Shown: positions 22,450 to 34,624, counted from the stretch's first letter. The stretch: DNA of 64,000 nucleotides from Agrypnia vestita (GCA_016648135.1 JADDOH010001993.1:48481-112480); one strand, 5' to 3'. Numbers and translations: made by a program. Notes: generated by a model not told the origin, from the letters alone.

Positions 22450-23085
22450 TATTACTGGATGAGTGATAAAATTAATTGAAAGCGTATGTATTTTAGCGGG
22501 AAAATTAGCAGTAAAATATTAATTATATTCAATAACATCCTGTAAATGTTATGCCTAAAATTAATCATTTGCTTGCATATGCATATGTACAGACAAAGAC
22601 GTGATATCAGATTACTTTACATAATCTTCCCTTAATACGCAAGGACGTAATGTTTCATTAATGCCAATTGTATAATCGTTCTTATTAGTGTAATATAATG
22701 TTTCTCCACGAAATACGAGAAACTAATAATTATACATTTATATTACTGACAGGTGGCGACAACAAGCGTAATGTTCATGTTGTTAATTAAAATATTAAAT
22801 CTCGTCACACATCCTGAAGAAGATTATCATAAGTCGAAATAATTTAATGAAACAGAGAGCGAAAACAAAACTGAACCTTTTTAATGTTTTAACGAAAGGC
22901 GTGTTGCATCAATATTCTTACTATTCTCAAAATAATCTTAACACTTGTGCTATTAAAATAGGAATATCTTGCTGGTGTCCTGGAATGGAACTCAAATCAC
23001 TGATCACCAGATCTAGGCGAGCGTCAATGACCACTACACCAACAAGCTACTTGTTACAATATTTGGTTGACCTAAAAATTTAATT
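22450..23085. other. Unannotated sequence
   Basis: No gene. A degenerate CTGAAGA-hairpin-CGAAAT structure sits at 22,812-22,838. Confidence 0.3.
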
Positions 23086-23089
23086 TATT

Positions 23090-23385
23090 TTTATTATTAT
23101 TATTTTATTTTAATTTTGGAAATAAGAAAAAGTGTAAATAGTAAATTGAATGTTGTAAATAATCAGGTCCTTTTTGCAAATAGTCTTCTTTTAAATTTAT
23201 TTTCATGTTAAGTAGGTACTTTTTATTATCATTTTCCATATATAACTTTTTAATATTTTGATCTATACTTTGATTTTCAAATTTTATTTTTGTTATCCTG
23301 ACGAAGAAGCCATTGGCTTCGAAACATTTTGAATTTTTTCAATAAATAAGTGGTGTTTACAAAGTTAATTTATATAAATTAAAAA
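23090..23385 (+). repeat. Family F repeat with hammerhead-like core
   Basis: Shares ordered blocks with 29,990-30,290: AGTAAATTGAAT, AGGTCCT-TTGCAAAT, TTTCATGTTAAGTAGGT, CATTTTCCATATATAA, then CCTGACGA, stem GAAGCC/GGCTTC, GAAAC (core 23,298-23,325) and TTTTTCAATA-A-AAGTGGTG. Non-coding. Confidence 0.7.
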
Positions 23386-23399
23386 TTTTAATTGACAAA

Positions 23400-24520
23400 T
23401 AGTGGTAACCTAAACATAGAATGCGGCTGACTAGAAAACCTGGAACTTCAGAAATGGCTTTCTGCCTCGAATATCCTGAAGAAAGTAAAACCATGAAGAA
23501 TTCTACACATTTTCAAATTAACCATAAAATCAACGCGATCAAAATATGTTTCGCTTCTTACATTCAACACGTTTTATCGGAGACACACATCGAATTTCAT
23601 GCTGACTGACTTCGGATTGTCTCTTTGATACACTTGTTTGGGGAATGTGGTGGGGGGCAGTGAAAGGACGATCAGGTACTTAATGGTTTTACTGTCTGGA
23701 AAGAGATGATGAAGGTGTACAGGCGAGGAGGCGGTACTGGACCATTGCAGGGCGCTGCGGTCCGGTGAATTGTGCCAAAGTCTGCAACCGGTATCCAGAG
23801 TCAGATTCAGCAAAGCAATTCGATCGACCAATCATCCGCGTAGTGTGTTTGATAAGCACATATTGTATGTAAAGAAACGTAGCGGCGTTTCACGATAGAA
23901 AAGACGCGGCTGAAGATGCGCTGGTATGGCGCCGGCCTAAAAAAAATCACACTGATAATAATAGTTGTGTTACTTGTACATACGTCCAGACAAGAATTAC
24001 GAATCCCTGTGTTTTCAATCACTCAATAGATACTAGTGATTGTGACTCAAAAGTACAGTGATTGATTCACTGCTCGTGATTCGGAGCTCGTCGCTAGTAT
24101 CAAGTCCATAGAATAAAAGAACATTTTAATCCCAAATGCGACTTCCAGTCTTCCCCCCGCGTAGGTACAACTTGAGAAGTAAGAAAATATTGATTTCATC
24201 GAAACATGAAATGATGTTTTATGTTTTTAAATCCCTTCTCGGCGAATTCGAATGGCGTTCATTAGAGCTAGTCGAGCTGCTAATGGATCGCATCAGATTT
24301 CAGACTCCATTAAGTATTCCGACTTAGTAATTTCCTTTATTGTTAAGAAAGATCTGAAATGCTCTTAAAAGATTAAATCGCCTCGGACTCAAAATGCTCT
24401 CAACACAATTTATTAAATCATTTCCAAATGCGTTTCTTTTATTTATTACATCACGATCGATACGAGTTTATTAAGTACGAATTTTATTTAATTTATTTAT
24501 TTTTCAGACAAACAGTGTAA
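23400..24520. other. Unannotated sequence
   Basis: Short frames on both strands have no recognisable motif. No repeat identified. Confidence 0.3.
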
Positions 24521-24529
24521 GGTATGAAA

Positions 24530-25010
24530 TGCCGGATTTCGGTTAACCGTCTTCTGTGTATAGTTTTCTGGGATATTCTGCCGTGTGTATGTGACCTCTC
24601 TGGCCAACGTTTCGATGACGGTCTTAAGTTAAGAACATCGTGGTATCCGGCGCTGCAGGATAAATCAAATAGACGATCCGCACAGTCCAACATCCGTTAG
24701 TAGATATATAAAACACTACATGAAGACACACACCTTGCTTTCGACACGGTACTGCAATCCAGTATTTAACATAACACAAACTTGGAGACACCCTGACTTC
24801 GGTACGGTATTGCAAGGTAATACTTAACCTACACTTCAACACTCACTCATCACATCAGCCCTGATGATGGACCCTGCAATGGGATCCGAAACGTTGGCCA
24901 GAGAGGTCACATACACACGGCAGAATATCCCAGAAAACTATACACAGAAGATTCTGAACGGCCGTGAAAACCTAAGGACATTTTCGGTTAACCGGTTTAC
25001 AGGAAAATAT
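24530..25010 (+). repeat. PLE lineage 1 terminal-repeat pair (inverted)
   Basis: The right part (24,735-25,000) contains GACTTCGGTACGGTATTGCA, ACATCAGCCCTGATGATGG, GGGATCCGAAACGTTGGCC and AACGGCCGTGAAAACCTAAG. These are also the 3' terminal sequences of the PLE at 41,835-45,592. The left part (24,535-24,690) is a partial inverted copy (GGCCAACGTTTCGATGACGG, then GGTATCCGGCGCTGCAG). The hammerhead-like core is 24,861-24,892. No coding sequence remains. Confidence 0.75.
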
Positions 25011-25024
25011 GACTTAATCTTATT

Positions 25025-25740
25025 CTTCCATAGCCTTTTTTCATCCTCTACCGGATGTAGGCCTCTTCCATTTTCTTCCACTCATCTCTGTTTCTTCCTC
25101 TTCGCATCCAGGTTCTTCCTGCTTGCTGGACTATGTCATCAGACCACCTTTTGGGAGGTCTTCCGACGCTTCCATTTTTTGTCCAGGGACTCCACTGTAG
25201 GATTCTGGGTGCCCATTTAGTATCCTCCTGTCGAGCCATATGTCCAGTCCACTGCCATTTTAGTTTTGCAATACGGTCCATAATGTCGGCAACTTTTGTT
25301 CGTAAGTTAAGACGTTATTTCTTCATTTCTGATTTTATCTCGAAGGCTTACGCCGAGCATCTGCCTTTCTTTTTAATTTTTGTATGCTTTTTTCTGCTAG
25401 TGTTGCTGTTTCTAGTCCATATGTTAACATTGGTAGGATACATGTATCGAACATTTTTCTTTCCAGGCATATTAGGATTTCTTTATTTTCAAATAAGTGT
25501 TTCTATTTACCAAATGCTGCCTAGCCCAGATCTATTCTTCTTGGTAGTTCTGCTGTTTGGTTTTCTTTCCCCAGCTTTATCTTATGACCAAGGTACACAT
25601 ATCCGTCAACTGTTTCTATTTTCCAATTGTTTATTGTGAATTTGTGTTTGGATTTGGTTAAAAATTTTGTTTTTTTTTTGTGTTCATTTCCAAACCTGTT
25701 TCTTTCGATGCTTCTTGCAATTATCTAGTGATAACTCTTG
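25025..25740 (-). pseudogene. LINE reverse-transcriptase C-terminal fragment
   Basis: The best part (25,048-25,281, minus) reads Met-Asp-Arg-Ile-Ala-Lys-Leu-Lys-Trp-Gln-Trp-Thr-Gly-His-Met-Ala, then Gly-Arg-Pro-Pro-Lys-Arg-Trp-Ser-Asp-Asp-Ile and Arg-Asp-Glu-Trp-Lys-Lys-Met-Glu-Glu-Ala-Tyr. That is the characteristic tail of RTE-like insect endonuclease-reverse transcriptases. The upstream portion to about 25,740 continues as broken frames of the same protein. A 507-bp plus-strand open frame here is antisense. The element is 5'-truncated and dead. Related ends are at 52.1 and 52.4 kb. Confidence 0.75.
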
Positions 25741-25882
25741 CTATTCTCTGGTCGTGACATTATTGCGATACCTAATTATCGGTAAATTATTTGAAACTTT
25801 TAAGTATATTTAGACTAAAATAAGACACTGATATTTGCTGAAAGCAGGATTGCTGCAGTCACAGAAATACATTGTCTGTGAT

Positions 25883-25965
25883 GTTTGATCATTGATCATC
25901 ATCATCACTTTCGGCTCTACAACTCTTGATGGGTCTTGGCCTCTACAAGAGTCTTCCTCAACACT
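25883..25965 (-). pseudogene. 3' tip of the (GAT)n-tailed LINE
   Basis: Plus-strand TGATCATCATCATCAC followed by TCTACAACTCTTGATGGGTC and TTGGCC is the reverse of the 3' end seen at 8131 and 21,640. Confidence 0.65.
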
Positions 25966-26157
25966 CTAATGTTCAGAATAAATTTGTGTGTTCAGAATAA
26001 ATGCGAATGTTGCAAATCAACACACGCAGTAGGCATGGTGACAGATTTTGAAATAACATTCTGTATTGTAGGTACTCGTCAACTATTACCGAAAATAACA
26101 TTATTTCAGTAAAAAACGAAAAAAGTTTTTACGCAAATAATTACATTTTCATTGACT

Positions 26158-26245
26158 TACTTACTTACTTACTTACTTACCATCAAGCCGTTTCCCGTGG
26201 GGGTAGGCAGAGAGGATAGAGCGCCATACTCTTCTGTCCTGACAT
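26158..26245 (-). pseudogene. 3' tip of LINE with (TAAG)n tail
   Basis: TTACTTACTTACTTACTTAC at about 26,158-26,181 precedes CATCAAGCCGTTTCCC, GGGGTAGGCAGAGAGGATAG and GCGCCATACTCTTCTGTCC, the 3' end of the 38,223-40,126 family. The tail here is TAAG rather than TTAG. Confidence 0.7.
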
Positions 26246-26339
26246 AACATATTTTTATTTTTTCAATTGATTGAGCAACATTGTAGATTGACATTTTTTT
26301 TTAAATATCGATTATTTTATTTGTATATATCTACTTTTA

Positions 26340-26400
26340 GGTGATTTTTTTTTTCACCAACATGTTTCGAAAATTACCATTTCATCATCAGGGTGCTGTA
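26340..26400 (-). repeat. Hammerhead-like hairpin
   Basis: The minus strand reads CTGATGA (26,385-26,391), then GAAATGGTAATTTTC as stem-loop, then GAAAC (26,364-26,368) and ATGTTGG. The flanks are AT-rich. Confidence 0.5.
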
Positions 26401-26419
26401 TAACTGTCAAAAGATTCGA

Positions 26420-27495
26420 CATCTTTTGTTATTTGTTTTTCAAAATTATTTGAAAAATTATTTAAAAAAAATATTATTATTGAAGTTATTGATTACTCGC
26501 AATTATTGGAAAAAAAATTAGAATTGGACTAGTAGTCAAATTCAATTGAAAAAAAAAATCAATCTCCATCATTGCCTCCTGTAACACACATTTACTGCAG
26601 TGTATGAATTCACTTTAGAATGTTTCTTTTAGGTGGACATAATTTCCCATTTATACGAACGCGCACTTTCATTCATCTATCGACTCAACACTATAAATCT
26701 GTTAAATCTTTCTTTATTGGATTTTATCCACTCTACTGTTTCAAACTTTATGAACGTATTTGAAAGCCGTAAAGAAGAAGCCTATACGAGCATGTCGCGT
26801 AGCACTGTAATAATAAACTACAACATAATATAATAATATCCCTCACATGTGTTCAAAATACACCTCCTTTGACAGCGTTAAAGCTTTTACAGAGAACTCA
26901 TTTACCATGTCACGCGTTAAATATATTAAATTTATTTTACTATAGCGGCCATAAAAGACGTCTGACATTATCCGCCATTACTGTCTCCTCTCTTCCCCTG
27001 CCTTTCTCCTTCCAGGACTTCCGTGGTCCAATTAAAATAACTTGGAGCAAGTGGCACTCCAACTCCTGAAGCCAATATTATTGCGCTGCGGAAGCACCCA
27101 GTAAACGTATTTTTGTCCTACACTTTTAGCAGTGTATAAAAACAACCAGAATTCAATTACAACGGGAAATTCATAATTTCAAAAAAAAAATTATATATCA
27201 ATTTGAAAGACATACAGAACCAAAACGTGGTTCTTTGACGTACATAATCATCAGAGCTTATGTTAAATTATGTATTCTATACAGGGATGGCAAGATACAT
27301 TTACCTGATACATGTTAAATCTAAAAAAAATTAAAACCTTCAAGAAAATTACTCCAGATAGCGCTAGCAAAACAAACTTATATTAAATAACTTAACAGTG
27401 CGAAAACATACCGTTGCATGATGCGCGCACATTTCATTACATAACTTAAATTTCACCTAACGTACACTCAACGAAGTATAACTTCAAAAATATAA
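26420..27495. other. Unannotated AT-rich sequence
   Basis: No supported gene or repeat. Confidence 0.3.
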
Positions 27496-27499
27496 AAAT

Positions 27500-27625
27500 A
27501 GATTATAGAAGTCTCATAGAGACAAAGCTATTTATATGAGAAACGTGTATGGAACTCTTACATAACACGGTATGAGAAACGTGTATGGAAGTCTTACATA
27601 ACACGGTTTAATATGTAGTTCCATT
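27500..27625 (+). repeat. Family A repeat with internal 36-bp tandem duplication
   Basis: AGATTATAGAAGTCTCATAG starts the copy. The 36-bp unit beginning TATGAGAAACGTGTATGGAA is present at 27,535-27,570 and again at 27,571-27,606 with one substitution. Confidence 0.7.
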
Positions 27626-27629
27626 TTGT

Positions 27630-28845
27630 AAAGAATGCGATTTTATTCAAAATGCAGTACTTATATTATGTTGTTTTAACCTTAATTCATTTATTCATCT
27701 ATTTATTTATTTTATTTCTACGGTTTACTCCTTTTACAATAAAATAAGAAACTTACATATATCTAGATAACAGTGTACGTTATAAATGTAAATAATATCT
27801 GCTTCCATTATCGTATAAAAATGTCTACATGTATATAGATACATATGAAATTTATAACACAATATCTATCTGTACAAGTACGTAAATCACAAATAAATTA
27901 AAGACAATTATAAAGTATATATCATTAAGAACAAAGAAATGTATTCATATATGTATCAACGAAGTTTAATCAACTAAATTAACGGTAAAGTGTTCGTTAA
28001 GGAGATTTCGGTAACTACTTAAGTTCATGTTGAGAAAATCTGTAATTTGTACATATTCGTTTCCTAGGATAGAAAGTCTGTTGATCGTGGAGTATTTTTA
28101 GTGAGATGTGTTGCTTTTGTTGCAGTGAAAGAATGCTTGTGAAAGGATATTTCTGGTCGCTGTGTGAAAAGATATGGATGATAAGAGTTCCGGAGAATCC
28201 AAGTTATAAGAATAAATTATTTTGTATAGATATATGAGATCAGCATATTTAATCAACAAAAATGTATTACTAAAATAATAAGTGTCTCTATAACTATTTT
28301 ACCACAGCAATCAAATCAGAATTATTGAGATCTTTACGGAATACATACCACATCAACATATTACTGTTTTCAAACTAATCTAAACGCTTTTGGACTTGCT
28401 GGTCTCTTAGGACAAGGCTCAAATCCCTGGCCACCTATCACTAGGAGAGTATCTAACCGCTGTACATTTCTTCCCTTAATTGATGTTAATAGGAATATAA
28501 TGGTATTTTGGGATTTGATATATGTGTTACTTGAAAAGTATATGCGATGGTGTGAATAAGCAGAAAGATAATTGTATAAGAGAATGATATTGTCCACGAA
28601 ATCAAATCTTACCTCGTGCTCTGCTCTTAATTCTATATTCTTTTGATATTTTGGTACTCATGGTATTTAATGATATGCTTTGCTGCAAACCAATTCCACG
28701 GAAACCCAGAAAGAAAGGTATTTAATACTAAAACAAACAGTAAAGCATGTTCTTCGAGTAAAAGATCGCACATCGGCACTACTTTTTTGCCATCCGGATT
28801 AGCATTATTTAAATGCTTAAGCGGATTCTTGCAAGCTTAGCAAAA
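27630..28845. other. Unannotated sequence
   Basis: AT-rich; no gene, RNA or repeat recognised with confidence. Confidence 0.3.
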
Positions 28846-28849
28846 GCAC

Positions 28850-29295
28850 ATGTATGTACAAACCAAGTCACTGACTAGGGTGCATTTAGGAAATAATATA
28901 TATTTAAGGCGACTTGAGGTATTCGAGATGTGGCTCTACAAAAGAATTCTTAAAATAAGCTGGATGGACAGAGTTACGAATGAAGATGTTATGGCTCGGA
29001 TGAATAAAGAAAAAGAAGTTATTAAAACAATAAAAATCCGAAAACTTCAATATCTAGGACATGTGATGAGACATCCAGAGAAATACGAGATCTTGCATCA
29101 CGTAATGCAGGGAAAGATTGCCGGAAGTTGGGGCCCTGGAAGAAGGAGGACTTCATGGCTGAAAAACTTGAGACAGTGGTTTGGCCAGGCTACTGCGGAG
29201 CTGTTCCGGGCCGCAGTAAATCAAGTCCGCATAACCAACATGGTAGCCAACGTCCTTTAGACGGATGAGGCACGAGAAGAAGAAGAAGAATATAT
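28850..29295 (+). pseudogene. RTE-type LINE C-terminus with (GAA)n tail
   Basis: One open frame (28,850-29,260) contains Glu-Val-Phe-Glu-Met-Trp-Leu-Tyr-Lys-Arg-Ile-Leu, Asp-Arg-Val-Thr-Asn-Glu-Asp-Val, Leu-Gln-Tyr-Leu-Gly-His-Val-Met-Arg-His, Gly-Arg-Arg-Arg-Thr-Ser-Trp-Leu-Lys-Asn-Leu-Arg and an Ala-Ala-Val end. This is the standard C-terminal layout of RTE-clade insect endonuclease-reverse transcriptases. The frame is intact to its stop at 29,258-29,260, and a (GAA)n tail follows at 29,276-29,290. The palm and endonuclease are absent: a typical 5'-truncated insertion. A sister fragment lies at 56.7 kb. Confidence 0.85.
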
Positions 29296-29579
29296 TTAAA
29301 AGAAAGTAACACGATATATAGGAAAATAAATTACAAAATGGGCAATACAAGATCGGAGGCAATGCTATATGTTGACGTCAGTAGGTAAAATGAACTGCTT
29401 GGTCCGTATTGTACAAGATACGTAGTGAATTATACAGGCGAAACGTGTAGAAATTTTGAAGTTAGTTTAGAAGTGAAGGTAGTGAAGTTAAGGAACACTT
29501 AAGGTGTTTAAATAAAAATAATTATTCCGAATTTTCTAATCTTTTGGCTATCGATCATTCTTTTGATGATAATAAGGGT

Positions 29580-29965
29580 TTATAAATTTTGTGAGTGAGG
29601 AATGAACAAATTAGAAGTGAATGCAACATGCTGGCTGTAGTGTGGTAGATAGAATAAAGAAAGGGGTGCTGAGATGGTTTGGTCATGTGTAACGTATGAA
29701 CAAGGAAAGGATGGTTAAGAAAATATATGAGGCGAGTGTTGAAGGCAACAGGAATAGAGGGCGTCCACAAAATACCTGGCACGACCAGGTTCTACAAGTA
29801 TTTGAGGATGGCCCTGTTAAAAGCCGTAATAACCGTAGAACTTGTACGAGAAGATGTATGAATGTGGCCGAAGCAAAAGTGGTGTGCCAGGATAGAAGAG
29901 TATGGCGTTCAATTCTCTCTGCCTACCCCTGCGTGGAAACAGAGTGTGGTTAGTTAGTTAGTTAT
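29580..29965 (+). pseudogene. 3' fragment of the (TTAG)n-tailed LINE
   Basis: Encodes Val-Asp-Arg-Ile-Lys-Lys-Gly-Val-Leu-Arg-Trp-Phe-Gly-His-Val, then in another frame Glu-Gly-Asn-Arg-Asn-Arg-Gly-Arg-Pro, Thr-Trp-His-Asp-Gln-Val-Leu-Gln-Val-Phe and Cys-Gln-Asp-Arg-Arg-Val-Trp-Arg-Ser-Ile-Leu. It is nearly identical to the last third of the element at 38,223-40,126. A stop (TAA) and frameshift at about 29,690 separate the parts. It ends GTTAGTTAGTTAGTTA (29,949-29,964). Confidence 0.85.
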
Positions 29966-29989
29966 TTATTAATTTTACATACAAATTAT

Positions 29990-30290
29990 ACAGAATCACA
30001 GTTGATAAATTAGTAAATTGAATATTATACATAAATAACCAGGTCCTCTATGCAAATATTTTTATTTTTTTTCATGTTAAGTAGGTCCTTAATTATTATT
30101 CATTTTCCATATATAATTTTTTCTATATTTTGATTGTCTTTACTTTGATTTTTGAATTTAATTGTTATTAAACAATTGTATCCTGACGAAGGAGCCATGG
30201 GCTCTGAAACATGTTGATATTTTTCAATAGAAAAGTGGTGAAAACCAATTTTATTTTTATTAATTAAATTATATTCATAATGTCGCCACA
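29990..30290 (+). repeat. Family F repeat with hammerhead-like core
   Basis: Second copy of the family at 23,090-23,385. Core: CTGACGA (30,183-30,189), stem GGAGCC/GGCTCT, GAAAC (30,206-30,210). It directly abuts the (TTAG)n LINE tail. Confidence 0.7.
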
Positions 30291-30499
30291 AAATTATTTT
30301 GCTGTTTTTTGAAGAAGAAATGCATTTTGTTTGTCTGGTTGTTGAGTACCGCCTGGTTATCGGTATGGTATGTGTATTACGGGAAATTTATGGTGTTATT
30401 ATTAACCATATAAAACAGGAATGTGACAACGTCCAATGTGAAAACAAAAAGTAATTAAAAAAATGTTTTAAAAAAATGCAGTATCATAACTTAAGTCAA

Positions 30500-31107
30500 A
30501 AAAAAACTAACCCATAAAAACCAAGTTTTTATTTTACTTCCTTTCTTTGTAAACTAAGTTTACCATCATGTAATTAAATAATTGACTTATTAAAATGAAA
30601 CATGTCTTTGAAGATTAAATTGTTAAAACATTTCTCAGTCAATTAAATCAAGATTTTGATAGATTCAATTATCAGCAATATCGTTCTTTATGAATTTCCA
30701 GCGTCAAATGATTTAAAATCGTCTGAATAAGATTTGAGTTATGCAGCAGAAATCTAAAAAAACAAAATTATTATTTGTTTTCTTCCCAAAAAACCTATTA
30801 TACCGACAGAGTAATTCAAATTTTAAATGTTCCTTGACGTCATCAGGCCGCCGTTGGTAGTTATCAAACTTTTCTGTAATAATTACAATTTGAAAAAAAA
30901 CCATTAAAATTTCTAAAAATCCAAAATTATACTATAATTATTATTTTTTTTAATGAAAATTTGATAGATCATTTTAATCACCACAAGTCTGCTGCAGAGT
31001 TTCAGCTTGATTGGATCATGGGAAAAGGGTTCAAAATCGAGCCAAAGATTTTTCATCACACAAGCAAACAAAAAGACGCTACGAGTTAAAAGAAAGGGAG
31101 TAAAAAT
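30500..31107 (+). mobile_element. Family B non-autonomous element (608 bp)
   Basis: AAAACTAACCCATAAAAACC start, TTTTATTTTACTTCCTTTCT near the start inverted to AAAGAAAGGGAGTAAAAAT at the end. Longest complete copy. No coding capacity. Confidence 0.75.
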
Positions 31108-31574
31108 AAAGATAGATTTCTAGAATAAAGATATAAAATAGAAAATCTTCTTTCGTACAGTAATGCCGTGCGCCATCGTGATCATTGAGGCAGGGTGTCA
31201 TATTTCTTCGGAGGCTGCATTTTCTAAGATGTTCCAGGCGTCATAATAAAGATTCCTCTGCGAGTTCTGATACCCTCCTGGCGACTGCTGAGGAATGTAT
31301 CGTGAGATGTTTCATACCCAATAATGTTGTAAACGAAAGATCACGTATCTTGAAGCAGGGTTCACACGGCAAGTTTTCTCAAAAAATTTTTTTTTTTTTT
31401 TTCACATTTATGGATTACGACATTTTATAGTATTTACAAAAAATTTACGACCATGTATCAGTTCGAGCAACCATGACTTAATATCACCAGTTATAGAGAT
31501 ATGCAATATCAAAGTTTGCATTTTTTTTTTAATGTGTCTGGCTTATTTTTTGCAAAAAATTGAATTTTGACTCG

Positions 31575-32082
31575 TTTGCTTGATTTCTTGACGAAAATAC
31601 TTTGGATTGATTTTTAACCCTTTTCCCGTGATCCAATCGAGTTGAAACTTTGCAAGCAGACTCGTGGCAACAATCAAAAAGATCTATCAAATTTTCGTTA
31701 AAAAAAGAATAATTATAGTATAATTTTGGATTTTTAGAAATTTTAATGGTTTTTTCAAATTGGAATGATTACTAAAGTTTTATTACTACCAACGGCGGCC
31801 TGATAACGTCACGGAATATTTAAAATTTGAATTACCCCGTCGGTAGGTATAATAGGTACTTCACTACGAATTTCCAAAATTTATGACAGTTGTTCACAGA
31901 TGACAGCACACTTCGATTTTTTGGGAAGAAATCAAATAATAAAGAGATATTTTTAGAGATTTTTGACATAGATATTTGTCTAGACATGTTTCGTTTTCAG
32001 TCAATCAATTATTACATGATGGTAAACTTTACAAATAAAGATAGTAAAATAAAAACTTGGTTTTTATGGGTTAGTTTTTAAA
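31575..32082 (-). mobile_element. Family B element, inverted relative to its neighbour
   Basis: Reverse orientation: CCCTTTTCCCGTGATCCAATCGAG through to ACTTGGTTTTTATGGGTTAG. Its TACTCCC end is missing on the left. Together with 30,500-31,107 it forms a facing pair around a 467-bp spacer of unrelated sequence. Confidence 0.75.
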
Positions 32083-32089
32083 ATGTTTT

Positions 32090-33020
32090 TATCATCGTTA
32101 CCACCAGAAAAAAATGTTTAATAGCACTTGTAATATTTTTTAAAACGACAATTAATAATTTGAATACAAATAAAATATATATAACATGTCCAAAATCAGA
32201 GGCAAAAATTTATACAAATACGTCAACCTTAAAGATGAACACACCTGTTTTGAATTGTGAACTTTAAAGGAAGAAGATAACCTAACAACCAACAAAGATT
32301 CCCCAAAGAAACCCATCTTGTTACTTGATACCTTTTACCTTTAAGCATCGCGATAAGTATTTGCGGCACAAAAATCAATAACAAAGAGACAGCAGAAAAT
32401 ACCTTAAAAGTATTCTCGAACTCTTTTTAACAGGCGTAAATAAGCTTGTAATTTGTTGGCAAGAATTGGTAAAAGCAAAGGCTCTTAATTTCCAAAAATT
32501 AGTAAATGATTTTCTTTCAAATTGTGCTTGAATAAATTCTAAATTTTCGAAATAACCAAATATTTAAATCGTTAAAGATAAAATAGATCGCCTTCTGGCT
32601 TAGTACGGCGCGTGAGATGATATTTTTAAAACTTTGATCTCATTATTAAAGCCGTAATTATTACGCATTCTGCAAGGCTTCTCCGGTAGACAAACGTGAA
32701 ATTTATGAGAAAAACCTCCACAAACCCCCCTCTTGAAAATTCTCCACGGGAAGAAAATTTCCTTCATAATTCGCTTCAAAAGAATCCAGGAATCGTTTCT
32801 CACGCGCAATTTACATTACTCAAGCGGGACAGGCAAGTTTCCAAAACGTGGGCTCAAATTCTCAAACTTTAGATAATTTTTCCATTCAAACTTCTTCAGA
32901 TATCTCAGATAGATGGCTATATTTCAAATACGATAACATTTTACACAATTCTCCCATTGTTATTAAGGTTTTTTCTCCTTCTTTGTACTTTAGACAGAAA
33001 AGTTGTGATAACTTTGACAA
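32090..33020. other. Unannotated sequence
   Basis: No gene or repeat recognised. Confidence 0.3.
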
Positions 33021-33024
33021 TGAA

Positions 33025-33245
33025 AGCATGATGGTCGAGACCCCTTGCATCTCCAGCCGTACGCATCGAGTCGACTGCCACCAATCAGAGGCTAGACGCA
33101 GCTAGCTAGGCTCCGCCATCAAGGTCGAGCACTCTTTCGCCGACAGCCGTAATATTTTCTGTACTCAATGCTATTTTTGTAAATTTATGTCAATAAATCA
33201 ACACTGCTAGCCGAGAGACTTCACACCATTTATTCGTCTACCTAT
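33025..33245 (+). repeat. LTR-like repeat, second copy
   Basis: Same ordered landmarks as 18,120-18,355 (AGCCGTACGCATCGAG, CCACCAATCAGAGGC, CTTTCGCCGACA, TCTGTACTCAA, TCAATAAATC). Confidence 0.5.
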
Positions 33246-33249
33246 GCCT

Positions 33250-33950
33250 CCGCTGAAATATTTCATGCAATGTAAAATAATATCAGTTATAAAAAAGATG
33301 GTGGCATAATTTTGTATATTTTTCTGAAAAATATTTTTTTCTTATTTATAATTATTTTTTTCTTAAAAGTATAATTCCGTTCTTAAAAATACTAAAAAAA
33401 GACCACAGTGAATTCTGAAACGTTTTTATATAATAGTTTTAGAGTATCTATATTATAAAGTAAAAGAAAAATTAAAATGTACATATAAACAATGAAATGA
33501 AATCCTTGCGTTCAAACTGTTTATACAGTTTTGCAAGAATGTAAAAATTAAATGACAACAATAAATAAATAAATAATGTATGTAGCAAAAGCGGCAATGC
33601 CCACTATTTGGTAGCAATTTCCATAGTTAAAAATTAAATAATTATATATACACGTATGTAAAAGAAAAACTTATATGGAAATTATTTTAAAAATCTAATT
33701 TCCTATAAAATTTCATAGAGTAGTGGCAAATTTTTTGTATTTTTCTCAGAAACACCTCAGTTAGGTATTGTTGACTTGGCTTTTGTAGCCCCCATACGGA
33801 TGTAGACCGAAATATCGACCTTAAATAAGATTAACTGATCACAGATCATGTTCAAGTAGTAACTGGTACTCAGTAGGATCAAAATAAAGAATCAATATTC
33901 TTAGTCAAGAACTCGTCGACTATGAAAGAGAGTTGTTACAAAAATGTTCA
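33250..33950. other. Unannotated AT-rich sequence
   Basis: Nothing supportable. Confidence 0.3.
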
Positions 33951-33954
33951 ATTT

Positions 33955-34450
33955 TTTTATTTATTTTTTTTTTATTTAATTTATGTTACAAATACAATTC
34001 TTAAATATATCATATCAGATTAAACATTTTCTTTAAATACTTGGTAGTCATATAGACCTCATCAGTGAAGAGAAGCTCTTGAGTCTGATGAGGGAGCCAC
34101 AGTTCTTATTCCTTATTATAATATATAGGTACATAGTGTATACAAGTTATTTATTAATACAGTAAAAAAAGGTAAATTGATAATAAAAGTATAGGAGTTA
34201 TTTTGAAAAAAGCTTTAGGTTTAAATGATTATGAATTTAAGTTTGATTTTAGGAAAATTTTAATTTTTTTGATTTGCTCTGAGAGGTTACTGATGCATTG
34301 TATCTCGATAGGTAAGTTATTATAGTAATTAATGGCTTTATAAATATAGTGATGCTGCATTTGGGTTGTTTTACATTTAAGCATTATGAATTAGTTTCCA
34401 TTTCTCATAAGTTTAAAATATTCCTGGTTTTCTGTATGAGTAACTTTTTA
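33955..34450 (-). pseudogene. Non-LTR retrotransposon 3' end (family D)
   Basis: On the minus strand a short open part reads Lys-Ala-Ile-Asn-Tyr-Tyr-Asn-Asn-Leu-Pro-Ile-Glu-Ile, then Leu-Ser-Glu-Gln-Ile-Lys-Lys-Ile-Lys and a Leu-Lys-Ser end at a stop, as in LINE C-termini. The 3' UTR shares CCCTCATCAGACTCAAGAGC with 6028-6515, and the T-rich run at 33,955-33,985 is the poly-A end. Frames upstream are broken. Copy 2 of family D. Confidence 0.6.
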
Positions 34451-34624
34451 CCCGTTTGGGGTTGTGTGGTCAATCCCGTTTTCTTTTGGTTCTGGTACGA
34501 GCTGTTTGTGGGAGATACTGTCGAGTACTCCCCTCGAATTGATGAAGATACCTATGCAACTACTTGATTTGTTCAATTGACTTTGTATGATGGTGGATAT
34601 TTTGCGGTTGCGTCTTGTGTGCAT

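Noticed and set aside
25133..25639. 168-codon plus-strand frame with hydrophobic stretches
   Set aside because: Antisense to a LINE C-terminus; the apparent membrane segments are the complement of Lys/Glu-rich coding sequence.
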